Source: Parelaphostrongylus tenuis (lineage: Eukaryota; Nematoda; Chromadorea; Rhabditida; Metastrongylidae). From it: a stretch of 64,000 nt of DNA. This document shows, piece after piece, positions 33,515 to 46,269 of the stretch. Numbering within the stretch: position 1 is the first letter of the stretch; each line of letters opens with the position of its first letter. The translations under genes and the position numbers were made by a program. Where the stretch lies: positions 62,001 through 126,000 of the forward strand of contig JAHQIW010002098.1 in NCBI GenBank assembly GCA_019055375.1, given 5' to 3'. The notes below the pieces were generated by a model that searched no databases, was not told the DNA's origin, and was given only the letters and a program-made list of their open reading frames with translations.

Positions 33515-35310
33515 ATTTCCTTAGTTGAGCGGTGCTCTAGCGAAGAAGATTCGACTCAAACGACAACGAGGAAAAACGACGTGGACAATCGGCTCGAATC
33601 ATCGGCCCGAAAGAAGACTAAGACGTCGAAACGTTAGTTGAATAAATTAATTTTATCTACTTTGTGATATTGAATTTATCAACAAGATATATAGAAAATG
33701 GATTGACATTTTCAGGACATTACATGCATTGACTTCGATACGTACTCGGGTAGCACCTTATGGACTGCATACGTTGATTTCAATGCGCATGTAAATTGCG
33801 CTTCATTAACATGTAGTTTCCTGGGTCCGATAACAGAAGAACGTCCACGGTCGTGAAATGGTCAATTCGTAGATGATTGAGAACACAAGGATGCGACAGT
33901 GCATTCCTATACACTTTTAATGGATAGTAATCTGAGAATGTCGACATGCATTAATCCATACAAATATGCATTTCTTCAGTATTAAAAAAGCATGACCACC
34001 GTTTTCTCTAAGCCGCATAAGCAGTTCCATGATGTGGCACCTGTATTCCTTCAAGTGGATTGCTGAACGGGGATAGTTTAGCCGCAGCATTTTTCTTTCA
34101 CTTTGCTACAACACTGCGGTGGGATAGCAAATTTCAAACGAAGCTCTAACACAACTTCAAAATATATCCCAAATTACTAAGCCTTTTCAAGATTCAATAT
34201 TGCTTTAGTGGTGTATGTAAGTTTCGACGGTTTTGCCTGTCTCTTTAGTACCAAACACCGCTTACCAATGTAGTAAGGGGAAAGATGCCACGATGCTCGT
34301 CAAGTGAATTATCTCGTTTGAGAGTTTTCCTTCAGTCGATGTTTTGTGGGTGTTTTATATTGTTATATTATATGTTACGGTCACCGTACGTTGAATTTGA
34401 AACGTTCGTCATCAATTCCTCAATATAGGAGTAAATCTCCAAGAAATGATTGAACGAAAAGGCAGTTACAATTGACGAGGCTCTAAAGCTGAAACACTTG
34501 TGTTGAACTGTATGAGTGCCCATAACAGACACAATGAAAGGCTCAAAATATATTGCCAGGTCTTATTGTACTTTGATATACTTTCCCTTGTATAAACTTT
34601 TTCTAACAAAGCTGTTTGATTGGAATTTACTCAAACGTGATTGTTTCATAGCAATGCTTTATTTGCTGTATGGTAGGCTTTAGACCACTTCAGCGTCGCT
34701 GAAGTTCGGTACCAAAAGACAACGCTGAGTACATTAGTACGGTTGTTCACTCTACTCGATTTCGCTCAATGTGACGGCTGCAAAGACCAACGCATAAGAA
34801 GAACAATTATTGTGGACACATGCTCAAATCATCGAGACTCTTACGAAGGCAAAACTGTCGAAACGCTAGTCTTTATAAAGATTATTCTCCCCTTTCGTTT
34901 GCTTATCAGTATAACAAAATATTGATAACCCAGAGCGATGTTCGATAAGAATAGGTTTTATGTCGTTGTTTCTCATGAAAAAGATACAGCGAAAAGCATC
35001 GGCAGGCCCCATTTAGTAATTCTAATCTCCTGAAGTAGTCTTCACGCACTTTAATGGCCGCTCATTGGTACTTTAATAAAAGCAAAATTAAACATTATTT
35101 TCCAAATTTACAAGAATTTGATCTTTATCTCACGAATTCAACATTTATCTCGTAAAATACAAGGACTGCACCTTTATTTCACAAAACTGTTATTCAGAAA
35201 CGACAGCCTAGGAGAGTCTTTGCGAAAAACCTTCCGAACAGGTTTACACAAGCAAATATTTTCATTTGTTGTAGAAGGCGTTAAAGTTTCAGAATGGGTG
35301 GCACTACACT
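33515..35310. repeat. Long repeat block, copy 2
   Basis: Aligns with 57060-58200 (TTTCAATGCGCATGTAAATT against TTTCAATGCGCATGTAGATT; CTCAATGTGACGGCTGCAAA against CTCAATGTGACGGTTACGCA). Contains two GTCGAAACG-type words at 33625 and 34857. Confidence 0.65.
34375..34565. repeat. Degraded MITE remnant
   Basis: GAAACGTTCGTCATCAATTC and GAACTGTATGAGTGCCC resemble the same families at low similarity. Confidence 0.4.
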
Positions 35311-36900
35311 AGAAGTTGAAAAATGAAAAGAAAGTTTAAGTTCAATGTGTTAGGTAGAATATTTCGACTGGAAACGTAGAATAATAAGATTTTCTGTTCA
35401 CGAAAGGAATGTTGGAAGCTTAAAAGGTTCAATTGAAACATTATGATACTTTCAACAGCAGAGACAGTTCCTTTGTAAGACAAGCGGTAATGAAAGCATT
35501 ATGATAGGCAAAACACTCTGTCACCGCATGAAAAAACGTTTAGATAGCTGTTGATAGCCCGACCAATAACTCCTCTTGATACACACAAGACACAAAGGCA
35601 CGACGACGACGATGATTTTGAGCTGGTGTTCACATTCCTATTGTTGTTGGAGACTTGTTGAATTTATTCCAAAACTCAGGAGCGTTTGAAAAGAGAGTTA
35701 TCTGACTATCACGCTCATAAGACGCCTTATTTGAGCTTGATCTTCTGTTCTTGGTAAGAAATATTGCTTATAGTGTGTGCGCAACACATCGCTGGTCTTG
35801 CTCTATTTTAGGCAGACAGTGGGCTTCCCCCTGTATGGATAAAGTTCTGTATTAACATTTGGAGTGAATATGGTTGATGATTAGAAAATAGCTATTGATT
35901 AGTTAGAAAAAGTTGCTGTACATCTACGCCTTGAATAAGGTGAAATCGTCAATGTCAACTACTATTTTATAAAAAAAATACATCAACATAGTGGAGGATT
36001 TACAAAAGGGGAGGGTTCGTCATACTAAATTGTTCAAAGTTATATTTACTTATTGCACTTTCCTCTACTATTCTGTTAGTGTACATCGAGAATCACTGCG
36101 GTGTTTTTAAAAGTGATCAGCCTGCTTTCAGAAATGAAGTGACAGAAGAAAACTGCAGCCAGCAGAGTTTTTCTACTTAGGACTTCATTCTGATAGCATT
36201 TTTGTTGGTCATCATTTCTTCAAAAATTTTTCTGATTGATTCCTCGTTAAGTGAACACCAAAATTTTTGGTGTAATTGGACATAAACAGGATACCGAAAA
36301 TTATCTTACAAACTTTCCTCTTTTTTTGAATCAAACCTTTGCAACGTTGGTATTTCTCCCGTCATGAGCGATGGCTAACGTGTCAGCGATTTCGCTTTTC
36401 TTAGAGCCTAAACAACGCAATACACTGGACCATGTACATTTGTTTGGTTAATGTTCTCTATATTTATTTGGTGATACTCAAATGCAGAATCAGTTTGAAT
36501 GTTGCCCATTATAAGATGTCCTTCAATTATAAGGTTCACAGAAGAAGTCACCGGTTGGTCAGACACTGTGAAGAATTAGTTCTACTCAAAAAGCAAATCA
36601 TTGTAAAACAAGGTTTCAAAACAATAATTATTTTCATACACTCTTTCCATCTGTTTGCCACAGAACTTCTGGAAATTACGTAAAAGGCTTCAAGGTTTTT
36701 CGCACCAAAGCTCCTACCTCGTGCCCAAAAATTGTTTCTACTATCTCAAAGCTATCACTGTTGTGGTTAAATCTCCCATGCACTTTCAGACGTACTTGTA
36801 CGACTTTTCGGTCCATCTAGACGTTCTTTCATTAGATGAAAAAATGGTTTACTCTTTTCACCTATTCACTCGTCACCACATGTTTGCAAATGAGCAGTGA
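35310..36900. other. No gene seen
   Basis: AT-rich; a tail-like word AAGGTGAAATCGTCAATGTC near 35938. Short frames (36432-36900, plus) lack support. Confidence 0.4.
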
Positions 36901-36902
36901 AG

Positions 36903-37282
36903 TGATAAGGATATGTATGTTTTGAGCTGATAGGTCCGCGGACGCCTGTTTCGTCCTATTGGGATCTGTCAGTACCGCCTTCCCACGGTTCAGCCGATCT
37001 CCTGAGGTTAAATAATCCTCTATAAGGAATCGACGCCGAATATAACGGTATGTTTCATTATAACAGCTACGCGCTCGACTGTTGGTCAGCACAATGTCAG
37101 GCAAACTCATCACCTGACTTGGGGTGATCTAGTACTCGGCATCGATTCCTTATGGAGGATTATTTAATCTCAGCGGATCGGCTGAACCGAGGGAGGGTAG
37201 AAGGGGTAAGTCCCAATAGGTCGAACAGGGCCTGTATACCACTAGACCTATCAACTCAAAACGTGCATATCCTTATATGATC
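36903..37282. mobile_element. Foldback element with about 140-bp arms
   Basis: TTTTGAGCTGATAGGTCCGC on the left and AGACCTATCAACTCAAAACG on the right; GGTTCAGCCGATCTCCTGAG pairs with TCAGCGGATCGGCTGAACC. Confidence 0.82.
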
Positions 37283-37899
37283 ATATCACTTTGGGCGGAC
37301 CTATAAAAAGGAGTCGATAGAAGTGGTAAACAGTGAGCTATATTCATGCAGCCGCCATATCCACTATTAGGACATACTATACAGTCTACAGGCGGTTCCG
37401 AACAAACTGATGACGCAATGTATTAAATACAATCCCACAATTTCTATAGAGTTTCCCAAACATTGTTTACAAGACATTTTCAAATAGCTATTCTTATCAG
37501 ATTTGACATGAAGGGTAGCTCAAAAGTTTACCATCTGGGTTTGACATACTATTATTACGTTATGGACCTACTTTTCAGTTCTGACCTGACGTCAGTGGTC
37601 TTTCTCCCATAACCCTCTGAGATGGATGTTTGTTCTACTAAACGTATTTCAAACTACGCACTGTTTAGAAATGGGTCGAGCAGGTGAAAAGCTTGGATCC
37701 AATTCCAACAATGATTGTTCATTTTCCGATAAGATTGTGCATCTTAATACAGTGGCTCACAGGATTTTTGCGTTCACACAACAGGCTTTTGAGTTTTGGT
37801 ATTTTTCCGTTATCTCAACCTTGTTAGTCTTTGGTAAAAGCATGATTCTTTCGTAGAACGTTTTGGTAGTCATTCGATAGCTGGAACCGTTTGAATATG

Positions 37900-38450
37900 A
37901 ATGATCTATTTATTTCCTAAATGACCTATTTCTTGTGCTGTAGCAGTCGAAATAAAAATTTGCTTCTAATTTGAGCATTTTTCGCTAGATGGAGGTTTTT
38001 TATGAGCAGTCAAGAATCGTTGGATTGGGTAATCTTATCATTTCAACGATATTTCGTTTTTGGAAAAAAACTCTTCGAAGCGCTGCAACAATTAAGAGAA
38101 GACGAGGTTTCGCAAATTTAGACTACTTTTGAGGCCGCTTCTTGTTCTAGCTTCTTGTGAAAGACGCATTTCTCGATTTATTCCAAACTCTAGTAATCAT
38201 TTGATGGCTCAGCGGTGCAAAATCAGACAATCGCAAAGTTCTGTATGGTATTTCACTAACTGGATATTACACGAGATAGGAGCGTTGACGATAAAGCTTT
38301 AGAAACACAGGTTTCAAAACCACCGGAAAATTAGAACTTCATCATGAACCGGAAGGAGAACTTGGTCTATTAGGCAAAGATGTAAAAAATTTAACTACTC
38401 TAATCTGGATTAGTGAAGTTTATCATGATTGAAGGTGGGTTTTTTCGAAC
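37900..38450. repeat. Block homologous to 61190-61470
   Basis: GGTATTTCACTAACTGGAT against GGTATTTCGCTGACTAAAT, and GAAAATTAGAACTTCATCAT against GAAAATCAGAACTTCGTCTT. No gene recognised. Confidence 0.5.
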
Positions 38451-38499
38451 TTATATTTTTAACGATGACAAAATCATAGACCGATCTCGTTCACTAAAG

Positions 38500-39140
38500 A
38501 ATTTTTTTTAGGATTATTGTTAATCATTCGAAAGCTTAAATCTCTGACGTCGCCGAATTCTGAAAAGCTTCTTTCATAGCGCTGTAAAATCCAGAATGAG
38601 ACTATATTTCACGCCTTTTGTCCTTCAGCCTTTATTTTTATGCGCTCATAATTCGCTGATAGCGCGAAAAGAAAATCAACTTGTAGAGAAATTTTTGTAG
38701 TATCAGAATCGTACGTTTTTATCTGAAGTTCCTGTCGATGCGGTATAAAAATCTCCAATTGAATGAGAATATCCCAAGCGCGATCGATTACCCCTCTCCG
38801 TCAATTAGCTGGTAAACAGGGCGTCGAAATTGTAAAACTCGACCGGCTTTCTTGCCAAACGGTCTTTCCAGAAGGTAAGCACAACGTTGGAATCATTGCA
38901 ACCTACGACATCGAATGATTACTATTTGAAGTAAGAGCTCTGTCCGGCGAGGTCTAAAACACAAATATTTTCTTTCTTCTACAGCGCTATCAAAAGAACT
39001 TTTCCAAAAAGTAAAGAAATTTCTAAGTTCTTCGAAACTTGTCTTATGAAACATAATCCTATTTTGGATTTTACTGCGCCTTAAAGGGGTATTTTGAAAA
39101 TGCAACCACCTAGGGATCTAGCTAGAGATTCAAGCTTTTG
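38500..39140. repeat. Diverged block homologous to 11440-12180
   Basis: See the partner block. A third trace (GAAAGCTTAAATCTCTGGCT) occurs at 19553. Confidence 0.55.
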
Positions 39141-39261
39141 AATAATCATTAGCACTCTCATGAAAAGTTTCTTCCAGCAAGTGAGATCGGTCTGTGAATT
39201 TGTCGCCGTCTAATAATGAGTACCGAATTTTCTATATATAGAAGCTGAAACTCTTTGGACT

Positions 39262-39432
39262 AAACATCTGTATCGCCTGTTGTCCCGTAAATCGTCGAGT
39301 GATTCAAACGGGGGCCAGCAACACTTCCATTTTTCCCTATCGCGTGGTAAGTGTAGCCCACTGAGTCCTCCTCGATCTGTGGATTCGCTGAATATCATAT
39401 CTTCCTTCTAGGCTTTTCGTGAGAAAATCGCA
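39262..39432 (-). mobile_element. Short RTE 3' fragment
   Basis: About 170 bp of the RTE tail region (ATCGCCTGTTGTCCCG to TTTTCGTGAGAAAATCGC), more diverged than its neighbours. It is 5'-truncated. Confidence 0.7.
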
Positions 39433-39589
39433 ACACCGGGTCATACAAATATGAGTCAGCCATGTATTGGCATACTTCAGCCGCCAATGTGTTCATAGAT
39501 TCGTTTCGGCCAGCGAATTTAACTTTGAATTGAGATTGGGATTTATGTTTGGTATTGAGAAAGAGATGGAGCAGATTCTCGATAATCAA

Positions 39590-39880
39590 CAATATTTTTA
39601 AAACAGATTGGAGTGATACAATCCACCTATAGTTTTCAATCGTTGGGTTGAAAGTTTCTAGACTGAGAGATGAGATATTTGTACTGCGACATTTTATATT
39701 GAAAATAAAGAACGAGATTATTGTGATAAATTCACATTATTTAAGTAATACCTTTTGATTAGTTTGCACTTAATATAATGGTGGAATGCACAACGCTGTA
39801 TAAGCGGAGGTCCCGCGCCCACGCTTCATAACCAGAGGGCGCAAAAATGACACGGAGGCGGTCACATTAAGGAGAAGTGA
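39590..39880. repeat. Block homologous to 61590-61900, with TATA-like box
   Basis: GAGTGATACAATCCACCTAT against GAAGTGATACAATCCACATA, continuing to TATAAGCGGA and CTTCATAACCAGAGG in both copies. Confidence 0.6.
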
Positions 39881-40057
39881 TGATCAGCCGAATGTCTTTA
39901 ACTATTCGTTTAGCGGAGGAAGATGCTATGAAAATATGTTTGAGCTCATTATTCATTAGTCATGAATGTAATTTTATTTTTATCTTCATTTAAACGTTCT
40001 TTTAGCAGTTGCATATTGTCACAGACATATAAATATATCATGCCTATACTCATGTAA

Positions 40058-40445
40058 GGTGGATGAAACATCACTTCGCGTTATCGAACACGCAGTCGAA
40101 ACGTCGATGCTAGAAGTATTCCGTATTTCGCAAGTGAGAGAAAGGATCCGAAATTCCAACCTACGTCAACGATCGAAAATCAGAAACGCCGTTCTACACG
40201 CCAGGATATCGAAAATAAGGTGGACCGGACACGTAATGCGCTTCAACGACAACTGATGGACGAGAGCCGTTACTGACTGGATTTCTCGGGACGTCAAGCG
40301 CTATAAAGGAAGACCACTGACCCGTTGGTGCGATTTCTTCACAAAAGTCACTGGGCCACTTTTGCGCGCGATAGAGAAAAATTCTATTTTTGCTGGTACC
40401 CGCTCGAGTCACTCGACGATCAACGGGACGACAGGTGATACAGGT
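40058..40445 (+). mobile_element. RTE 3' fragment, plus strand, part of a tail-to-tail pair
   Basis: Plus-strand frame MDETSLRVIEHAVETSML then KIRWTGHVMRFNDN; a stop replaces the next arginine. It ends in GACAGGTGATACAGGTGAT and meets the minus-strand copy at 40472. Confidence 0.85.
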
Positions 40446-40471
40446 GATACTCATAACATCATCACCTGTGT

Positions 40472-41365
40472 ACAGGTGATACTCATAACATCATCACCTG
40501 TATCACCTGTCGTCCCGTTGATCGACGAGTGACTCGAGCGGGTACCAGCAACACTTCCATTTTTTCCTATCGCGTGCAAGAGTAGATCAGTGGGTCCTCT
40601 TCGATCTAGGGATTCGCTGAGCATCATATCTTCCTTCTAGTCCTTTTGTGGAGAAATCGAACCAACTGGTCGGCGGTATTCCTGTAGAGAGCTTGATATC
40701 TCGAGGAATCCAGTCGGCAACGGCTCTCGTTCACCGGTTGTCGTTGAAGCGCATCACGTGTCCGGCCCACCTTATTTTCGATACACTGGCGTGTAAACAG
40801 CGTCTCTGATCTTCGATCGTTGACGTAGGTTGAAACTTCGGAACCTTTCTCTCATTTGCGAAATACGGGATACTCCTGGCATCAACCTTTCGACTGCGCG
40901 TTCAATAACGCCAAGTGATCTTTCATCGTGCTTGCGTAGCGACCAGCTTTCTGCTGCATACGTGAGCGCAGGGATAATCGTCGGATCGAAAAGGTGTGCA
41001 CGGAGTCGGATGTTCTTTGTCTTCTTCACTACATCTTCTATGCTCTTAAACGTTCCCCAAGCCGGTCGTTTCCTCCTGCTAAACTCTGGACCTAGGTCGT
41101 TCACCATTTTGATTTCACAACCTAGATAGACGTAACTGGAGCATTCGGAGATTGTCGTTGCGTTGAGCGTGAATGGGGCATTCAAAACCCATCCGTTGCT
41201 CATGAACACCGTTTTCGTTAAATTTAGCTGAAGACCAATCTTTCCGCAGGCGTTACCGAAAGCGGTCAACATTCGTTCCGCTTGGCTGAAGTTTGGTGTT
41301 AGGAGGACGATATCGTCAGCAAAGCGAAGATGGTTTAATTGTTGACCGTCAATTTTCACAATCTG
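40472..41365 (-). mobile_element. RTE 3' fragment with RT core, minus strand
   Basis: An open stretch of about 200 codons from 41365 to 40772 contains KIDGQQLNHLRFADDIVLL (FADD at about 41323-41312), the thumb region and RSLGVIERAVERLMPGVSR. A single-base change near 40790 shifts the remainder. 5' truncation falls just before the VKIDG motif. The tail faces the plus-strand copy at 40058. Confidence 0.88.
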
Positions 41366-41369
41366 AGAT

Positions 41370-41810
41370 AATAACACGGCTAAAAGTGGTTAAATAAAAA
41401 GAATTCTGCTTGGTCGAACAAAGATTGTCAAAGTAAGAACTCACTCTATTTCTAAGCATGAGACAAGGAAAAACACGTTGATGAACGCATACTTGGTCAA
41501 TATCCGATTCTTCGTACACATAGCTTGCATTTCGTTGGAGTGAAATATGTATCCGTAGCTGGGTTACATGTGTACAAGTCTTTTTTGCTTCATTATACCT
41601 ATAACATTTGTCTGTATGCTGTATTTTACGGCGTATTTTCAAAAAATTTCCTGAGAGATGCCTTCTTATATCTTCCTGAGTGCAAAAAATTCCTTTCCTG
41701 ATTTGAAAACTACTTTATTCTTCACACTAGCAAGAATCAAACGAAGTTTAATGTAACGTAATATGAGCAATCAAGAAGATTGATCCGAGTCGATAGTTCA
41801 CAAAAAAACT
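41370..41810. other. No gene seen
   Basis: Sequence between an RTE fragment and a MITE cluster; AT-rich, no motif. Confidence 0.4.
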
Positions 41811-42360
41811 TGTAGTTTCTACTGCTTCTTCAGACCACGCTAAATTTCAATATGCCTGATAATTATTTTTGAGTCGTGCATGTGGTCTGTTATAAGCATC
41901 TCTATGCAGTGCAATGGACGTGTTTCGGCTTTGCAGTCTGGTCAGTTGCACGGTGCCTTACGGTTCAGTTAGTTCCGTGAGAAGACATCCGCTGCTAAAA
42001 GAAAACAACGCCGTACGTTTCACATGCGTCATTAAGTAAAAATTTCACTAAATCGGCAATGTTGTAAACTCGATTGCTCTTGGCTAACAATCGTGGAGTT
42101 TCATACTATTCGCTTCGAGTGTTTCTTGGGACTACGCTCAAATTTCAATATGCCTGAAAGTTACTGATATTTTCACTCATTGGCGTGTGTGAAATCTACG
42201 TTGTTGGTTTCTCTTAGCACGGGAAATCTCCTCGCGGAACTGAATGAACTGTAAGGCACCGTGAAACTGACGAGGCTGGAAGGCCGGTACACGTGCACTG
42301 CACTGCATAAGTGCCCATAATAGGCAACATGTAGGGCTCAAAAATAATTATCAGGCACAA
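41811..42360. mobile_element. MITE cluster, related family
   Basis: TCTTCAGACCACGCTAAATT, GACGTGTTTCGGCTTTGCAG, then a second end TTGGGACTACGCTCAAATTT at 42126 and an inverted part with GGTACACGTGCACTGCACTG. At least two diverged units overlap. Confidence 0.6.
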
Positions 42361-42907
42361 ATAACAACATTCCGTGTCGTAATGCGCAACGCATGTGAAA
42401 TACAAATTTATATTCCCCGTTACAGCACTGTTAAACAGCCTTTTGAGAAACAAACATATTTTTGAAGTCTAAGTGATCGAATCTATTCAATGTTAGTGGA
42501 AGTTTTGAGAAAGACTTTTATCCAGCGGCATATCAACGCAACAATGCTTGGTGCATGTGACTTGTGGTATATTTTCTAGTGCTAATGTCATGTCCAGGAA
42601 AAATTTCTCAAATTCTTTGACATTTAGGTTTCCGAATGATCAGTGATTTGATAGGAAGTCTTGATTGAGCAAAAGAGCTCTCTTCAAAGTGATTGCCCAA
42701 TATCAAAAAGCACCGCACATTATTATTGTTCGTTTGTTGCATATTTTATTTGAGAAGGTATTCCACTATTGGATCGCTGCTATTTTACTACTATTTTATT
42801 TCGCTTACAATATATATGTATTACTATGCTGTTTATTGTTATTGCTACTTTATTGCTCTTTTTTATTCATATGGTCTTTCCCTAGCAAGTTTCTTTATAA
42901 TATTGTA

Positions 42908-43165
42908 GAGTGGTCTGCAAAAACGTCTGCATCAGTTGGGATTCGAACCCACATTTCCTTTTATCCGGGAGCGCGTGTTGAACCGTTGCACTACCGACAT
43001 CCGTTTGGACGCCACTCTTTCTGTGCTACAACGCGTTATCTCTCAGCGTAGAAAGAGTGGTGTCAAAAATGGCGTCGGTAGTGCAACAGTTCAGCACGCT
43101 CTCACGGATAGAGTGAAATGTGAGTTCGCACACCACCTGACGCAAACGTTTTTGCTCACCACTCT
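42908..43165. mobile_element. Foldback element with tRNA-like arms
   Basis: Arms 42908-43022 and 43050-43165 are inverted copies of about 115 bp around a 27-nt loop. The left arm contains GGGATTCGAACCCACA and GTTGCACTACCGACATCC, which on the minus strand look like the B and A boxes of a tRNA. A downstream tail (ATTGGTATATTGTAACATTA) also occurs near 30210. Confidence 0.82.
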
Positions 43166-43533
43166 ACATCATTGGTATATTGTAACATTATGCCACCGCA
43201 AGAGGCGATCGAATAAAAATGAATTCTGAGTCTCATTTTAGTCAGAAGAGAGATAGTGATGGGACAATTTTTTTTCGAATTCTGACTGAAAAGAAGTTCC
43301 TACAAATTTTTATCTGTAGAATTTTGAGAGCTATCTGGAGAAAGCACTGAATCAAAATTTATTACATTGCACATTTCGACGCAAATTATTGCATCACTGT
43401 GATTTCAATGTAATTCATTGCAATACTCTAAGCAGTCGAAATTCAATTGATATTATCAAATTTTCTCTTTGAAATTCTACAATAAGCACCATTTGAATAT
43501 AGACTATTGTCTCAGACACATCTTCGTTTGATT

Positions 43534-45042
43534 TCAGCTTCCTTCGACACTAGCAATTGCTGAGAAGAAGTGCGGTCTAAATGGACCAAATGCCAACATT
43601 CGAACTGCTCTGTTTACTACATTCTGCCACATCGCCTTCGACCAATTGGCCATGATAATGTTTGTGGTCTACAAAGATTTTTTTTTCACAAACGAGCCTG
43701 TTTGAAAAGAGAGCTGTTCACACCGTGACAGTTCCTGAGATTGATTTGTAATTGAAGGAAATCGCTTCCACTTTGTTCCTTCCCTTACACCCCCTCCTTC
43801 CCGCTTGCATTACGTTGCAAATGCCCGTCACCGTGTCGCCAATGATAATGCAGTTCTGTTTTACATTCAACATTACTGCAAAGAATTTTTAGTTTGGGAG
43901 AGACACATACTTTGATTGCAGTGGAAATATTGAAAGGTGAATACAGTTTTGAGCAGTAATTTTCTTTCATTTTCAAACCTCTTCAAATCACCTGGCACAG
44001 TGAATATAATACCGTTTTTTTTCTGAGAGATGTATGCGAAAAGATGAAATTGTTCAGAGAAGTCGTCGTTTTCAAGGGCCAACTTTGATTTTATAATACT
44101 GGATTGCTGATACTTGCGGGCAGTAGTGATTTTCTAGCGCTTTTCTGGAAGCCTTTTCGCTTTACAATAAGCACAGCATTGCAACTTTCTTGACTGCTTG
44201 TTATATTCTGAACAAATATCTAATAAAATGAACCCACGATTAACAGTCATATCATTTATACCCTTGAGAATCGTCTGGCACTGCAATGGCTCGTAATTGA
44301 TTCTTACGGTAAGTTGATTTAATATGGCCGCAATCACACCATCAGGTAAGAGTGCACTGCGTCCTTGGTTTTCGAGAACATTAATGATCTGAAAAGCACA
44401 GTTTTCTACTGCAGTGAAGAATTTGCTCGGATTGTTTTGAATAGATTAGTATAAAGCTATGTAACCCCTATCACACACAAGGGAGATGGCAATTTGTCAG
44501 AAGACTGGCCCTCATTCTCAATGTTTTCTAGAAGTTGCGAGAGCAAGAACTCAGAATATTTGACTCTTAAACTCACTGTTTGCATCACAAGACGTGATAC
44601 GAAACCAGCAGCTCCCTCCTTACTAGTTGCGATGCTGGGAAACCTAGCATCAAATTTGTCAACGTAAACCATGGTAACAGGTAATGTGAGGCCAGTGACG
44701 GTGAATGTCCTAGTGCTCGCTGTAACGAAGCCACTTAAGTATCTTAGAAATCTAAACCATCACACTTAAACATTTCATAGGCCCGTCTAACTTCTTATGC
44801 GTGAAATTTGAAGTCATTCCCTTGAAAGGCTCGGATTGAGACAGCTCTTGAGTGCTCATGATGTTTTAGTACATTCGTTCTCAATAGAGTCCATAAACCA
44901 ACAAATAAGACTGAAGATTTTTTCATATGAAAACAATCCTCTGTTCACTACCTTGACCCGCAGGCATCACTCCACATCCCAACACTGTCGACATTGTAAT
45001 TGACAGCGAAATCATAAGCGTATCTGTCGGAAGTTTTTCCAT
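43534..45042 (-). CDS. Small secreted nematode protein, paralogue B (5 exons, 215 aa)
   Basis: This is the compact paralogue of the gene at 2757-8289. Exons on the minus strand are 45042-44952, 44719-44577, 44388-44262, 43875-43724 and 43668-43534, totalling 648 nt and 215 aa plus a TGA stop. Phases join without error (1, 0, 1, 0). Donors are GTAGTG, GTGAGT, GTATAA and GTGTGA, and acceptors are short and T-rich. The start MEKLPTDTLM leads into a hydrophobic stretch and then GCGVMPAGQ, so a cleaved signal peptide is likely. Identity to paralogue A is roughly 75-80% in exons 1-3, 59% in exon 4 and 70% in exon 5, counted by eye. Intron 3 is only 386 nt here, showing the pre-insertion size. Upstream sequence (45050-47070) is also alignable with that of paralogue A. 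The function is unknown to me; five conserved cysteines would fit a disulphide-bonded secreted protein. Confidence 0.88.
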
Positions 45043-46170
45043 GTTTGTAAGAGACCTCATATCGGTTTCCTAAATGTTTTATCAGATATTGTAAACTCAG
45101 CTAAAGATAAATTCCTACATTTCACATAACATTCTTCAAAATATAACAACGACATCAACAACGGGCACTTATAGTTGAGTTACATTGGCGTTAGTTTTCT
45201 CGATTATTTTGAGAACTCCAGGTCGTTCTCTATCGTCCAGTTCAAAGAAAAACTCTCGAAGCGAGTTATGTCACTAAATCTGCTAAATTCATAGCACAGA
45301 GGAATCGGTTAATGAGGTTAATACATGTCAAATGTTGAATGACGACGAGCTACAAAGAAAGGCCTCAGCAGAAGTTCTAGTGAATGCCGCAATTTCTCAA
45401 ATGGTGCGGCTCAAATTTAGTCCCCGCCTTCTCATTTCTGATGTTGCGACTTATGAACTCGCATTTAAAAAAATAGAATGATCGAAATCGACAAAACAGC
45501 GAAATTGGAATGCACTTATGAGACAAGATCTTCTAGGGAAGAAATCAATTTACAAAAACGAAATGCATCTCTCGTTGCCTTTCTGACAGTAGATTTCTAA
45601 GAAGCACAAATAGAATTAGTTAAACTGCGATGTCCTCATTGGCCGCTCATATTCAATGCGCCATTACCCCTTTGCTAAAAGAGAGACTGATAGATAAATT
45701 AAGAACTCTAAATTTTGTTTGATGATCCACAGACAGGCGGAAAAAAGTTGGTACCCTAAAACCCACGACAATGAAAACCGTGTCAGAATTGCGGCTGTAT
45801 GAACAATTGCACTGAAGTATTAAGTTTTTAGTGGAATTCAAGTATCCTACATTTTATAGGACTAGCAGTTTATCGAGATGGGAAAGTGAAGGGGACATTC
45901 TCAGGAACACGACGGACATGACACTGAGCAGAGGCTTCCTTATCTCTTCAAGCGCTACAGATTTCGACAAAGGTAACTGCCAATAAAATCTCGTCAATTT
46001 CTCGCAATTTTCTCATTATGCGTAGGGGAAACAAATTTCGTTATTGTATATTGCGTATAGTGAAGCTTCGTTCTATTCATAAATCGGTTGCATTCTTCTG
46101 GCTCATCGCATAGTTTCGAAATTATAGTATTTTCACTGCTTTTTTCGCAGTGTTATTATGTTACTTATAT

Positions 46171-46269
46171 GACTAAGAGATTGAGTGGTGAACAAAAACA
46201 CGGCCTCAGGCGGGAATCGAACCCACGTTTCATCCTATCCGTTTTTGTTCACCACTAAATTTCTTAGTC
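46171..46269. repeat. Short hairpin with tRNA B-box loop
   Basis: Arms GACTAAGAGATTGAGTGGTG (46171) and CACCACTAAATTTCTTAGTC (46250) are inverted repeats continuing into AACAAAAACACGG. The loop holds GGGAATCGAACCCACG, the complement of a tRNA T-arm. Confidence 0.65.

Noticed and set aside
42665..43051. 128-codon plus-strand frame with leucine/tyrosine-rich start
   Set aside because: The first part is AT-rich low complexity and the end runs into the arm of a foldback element.
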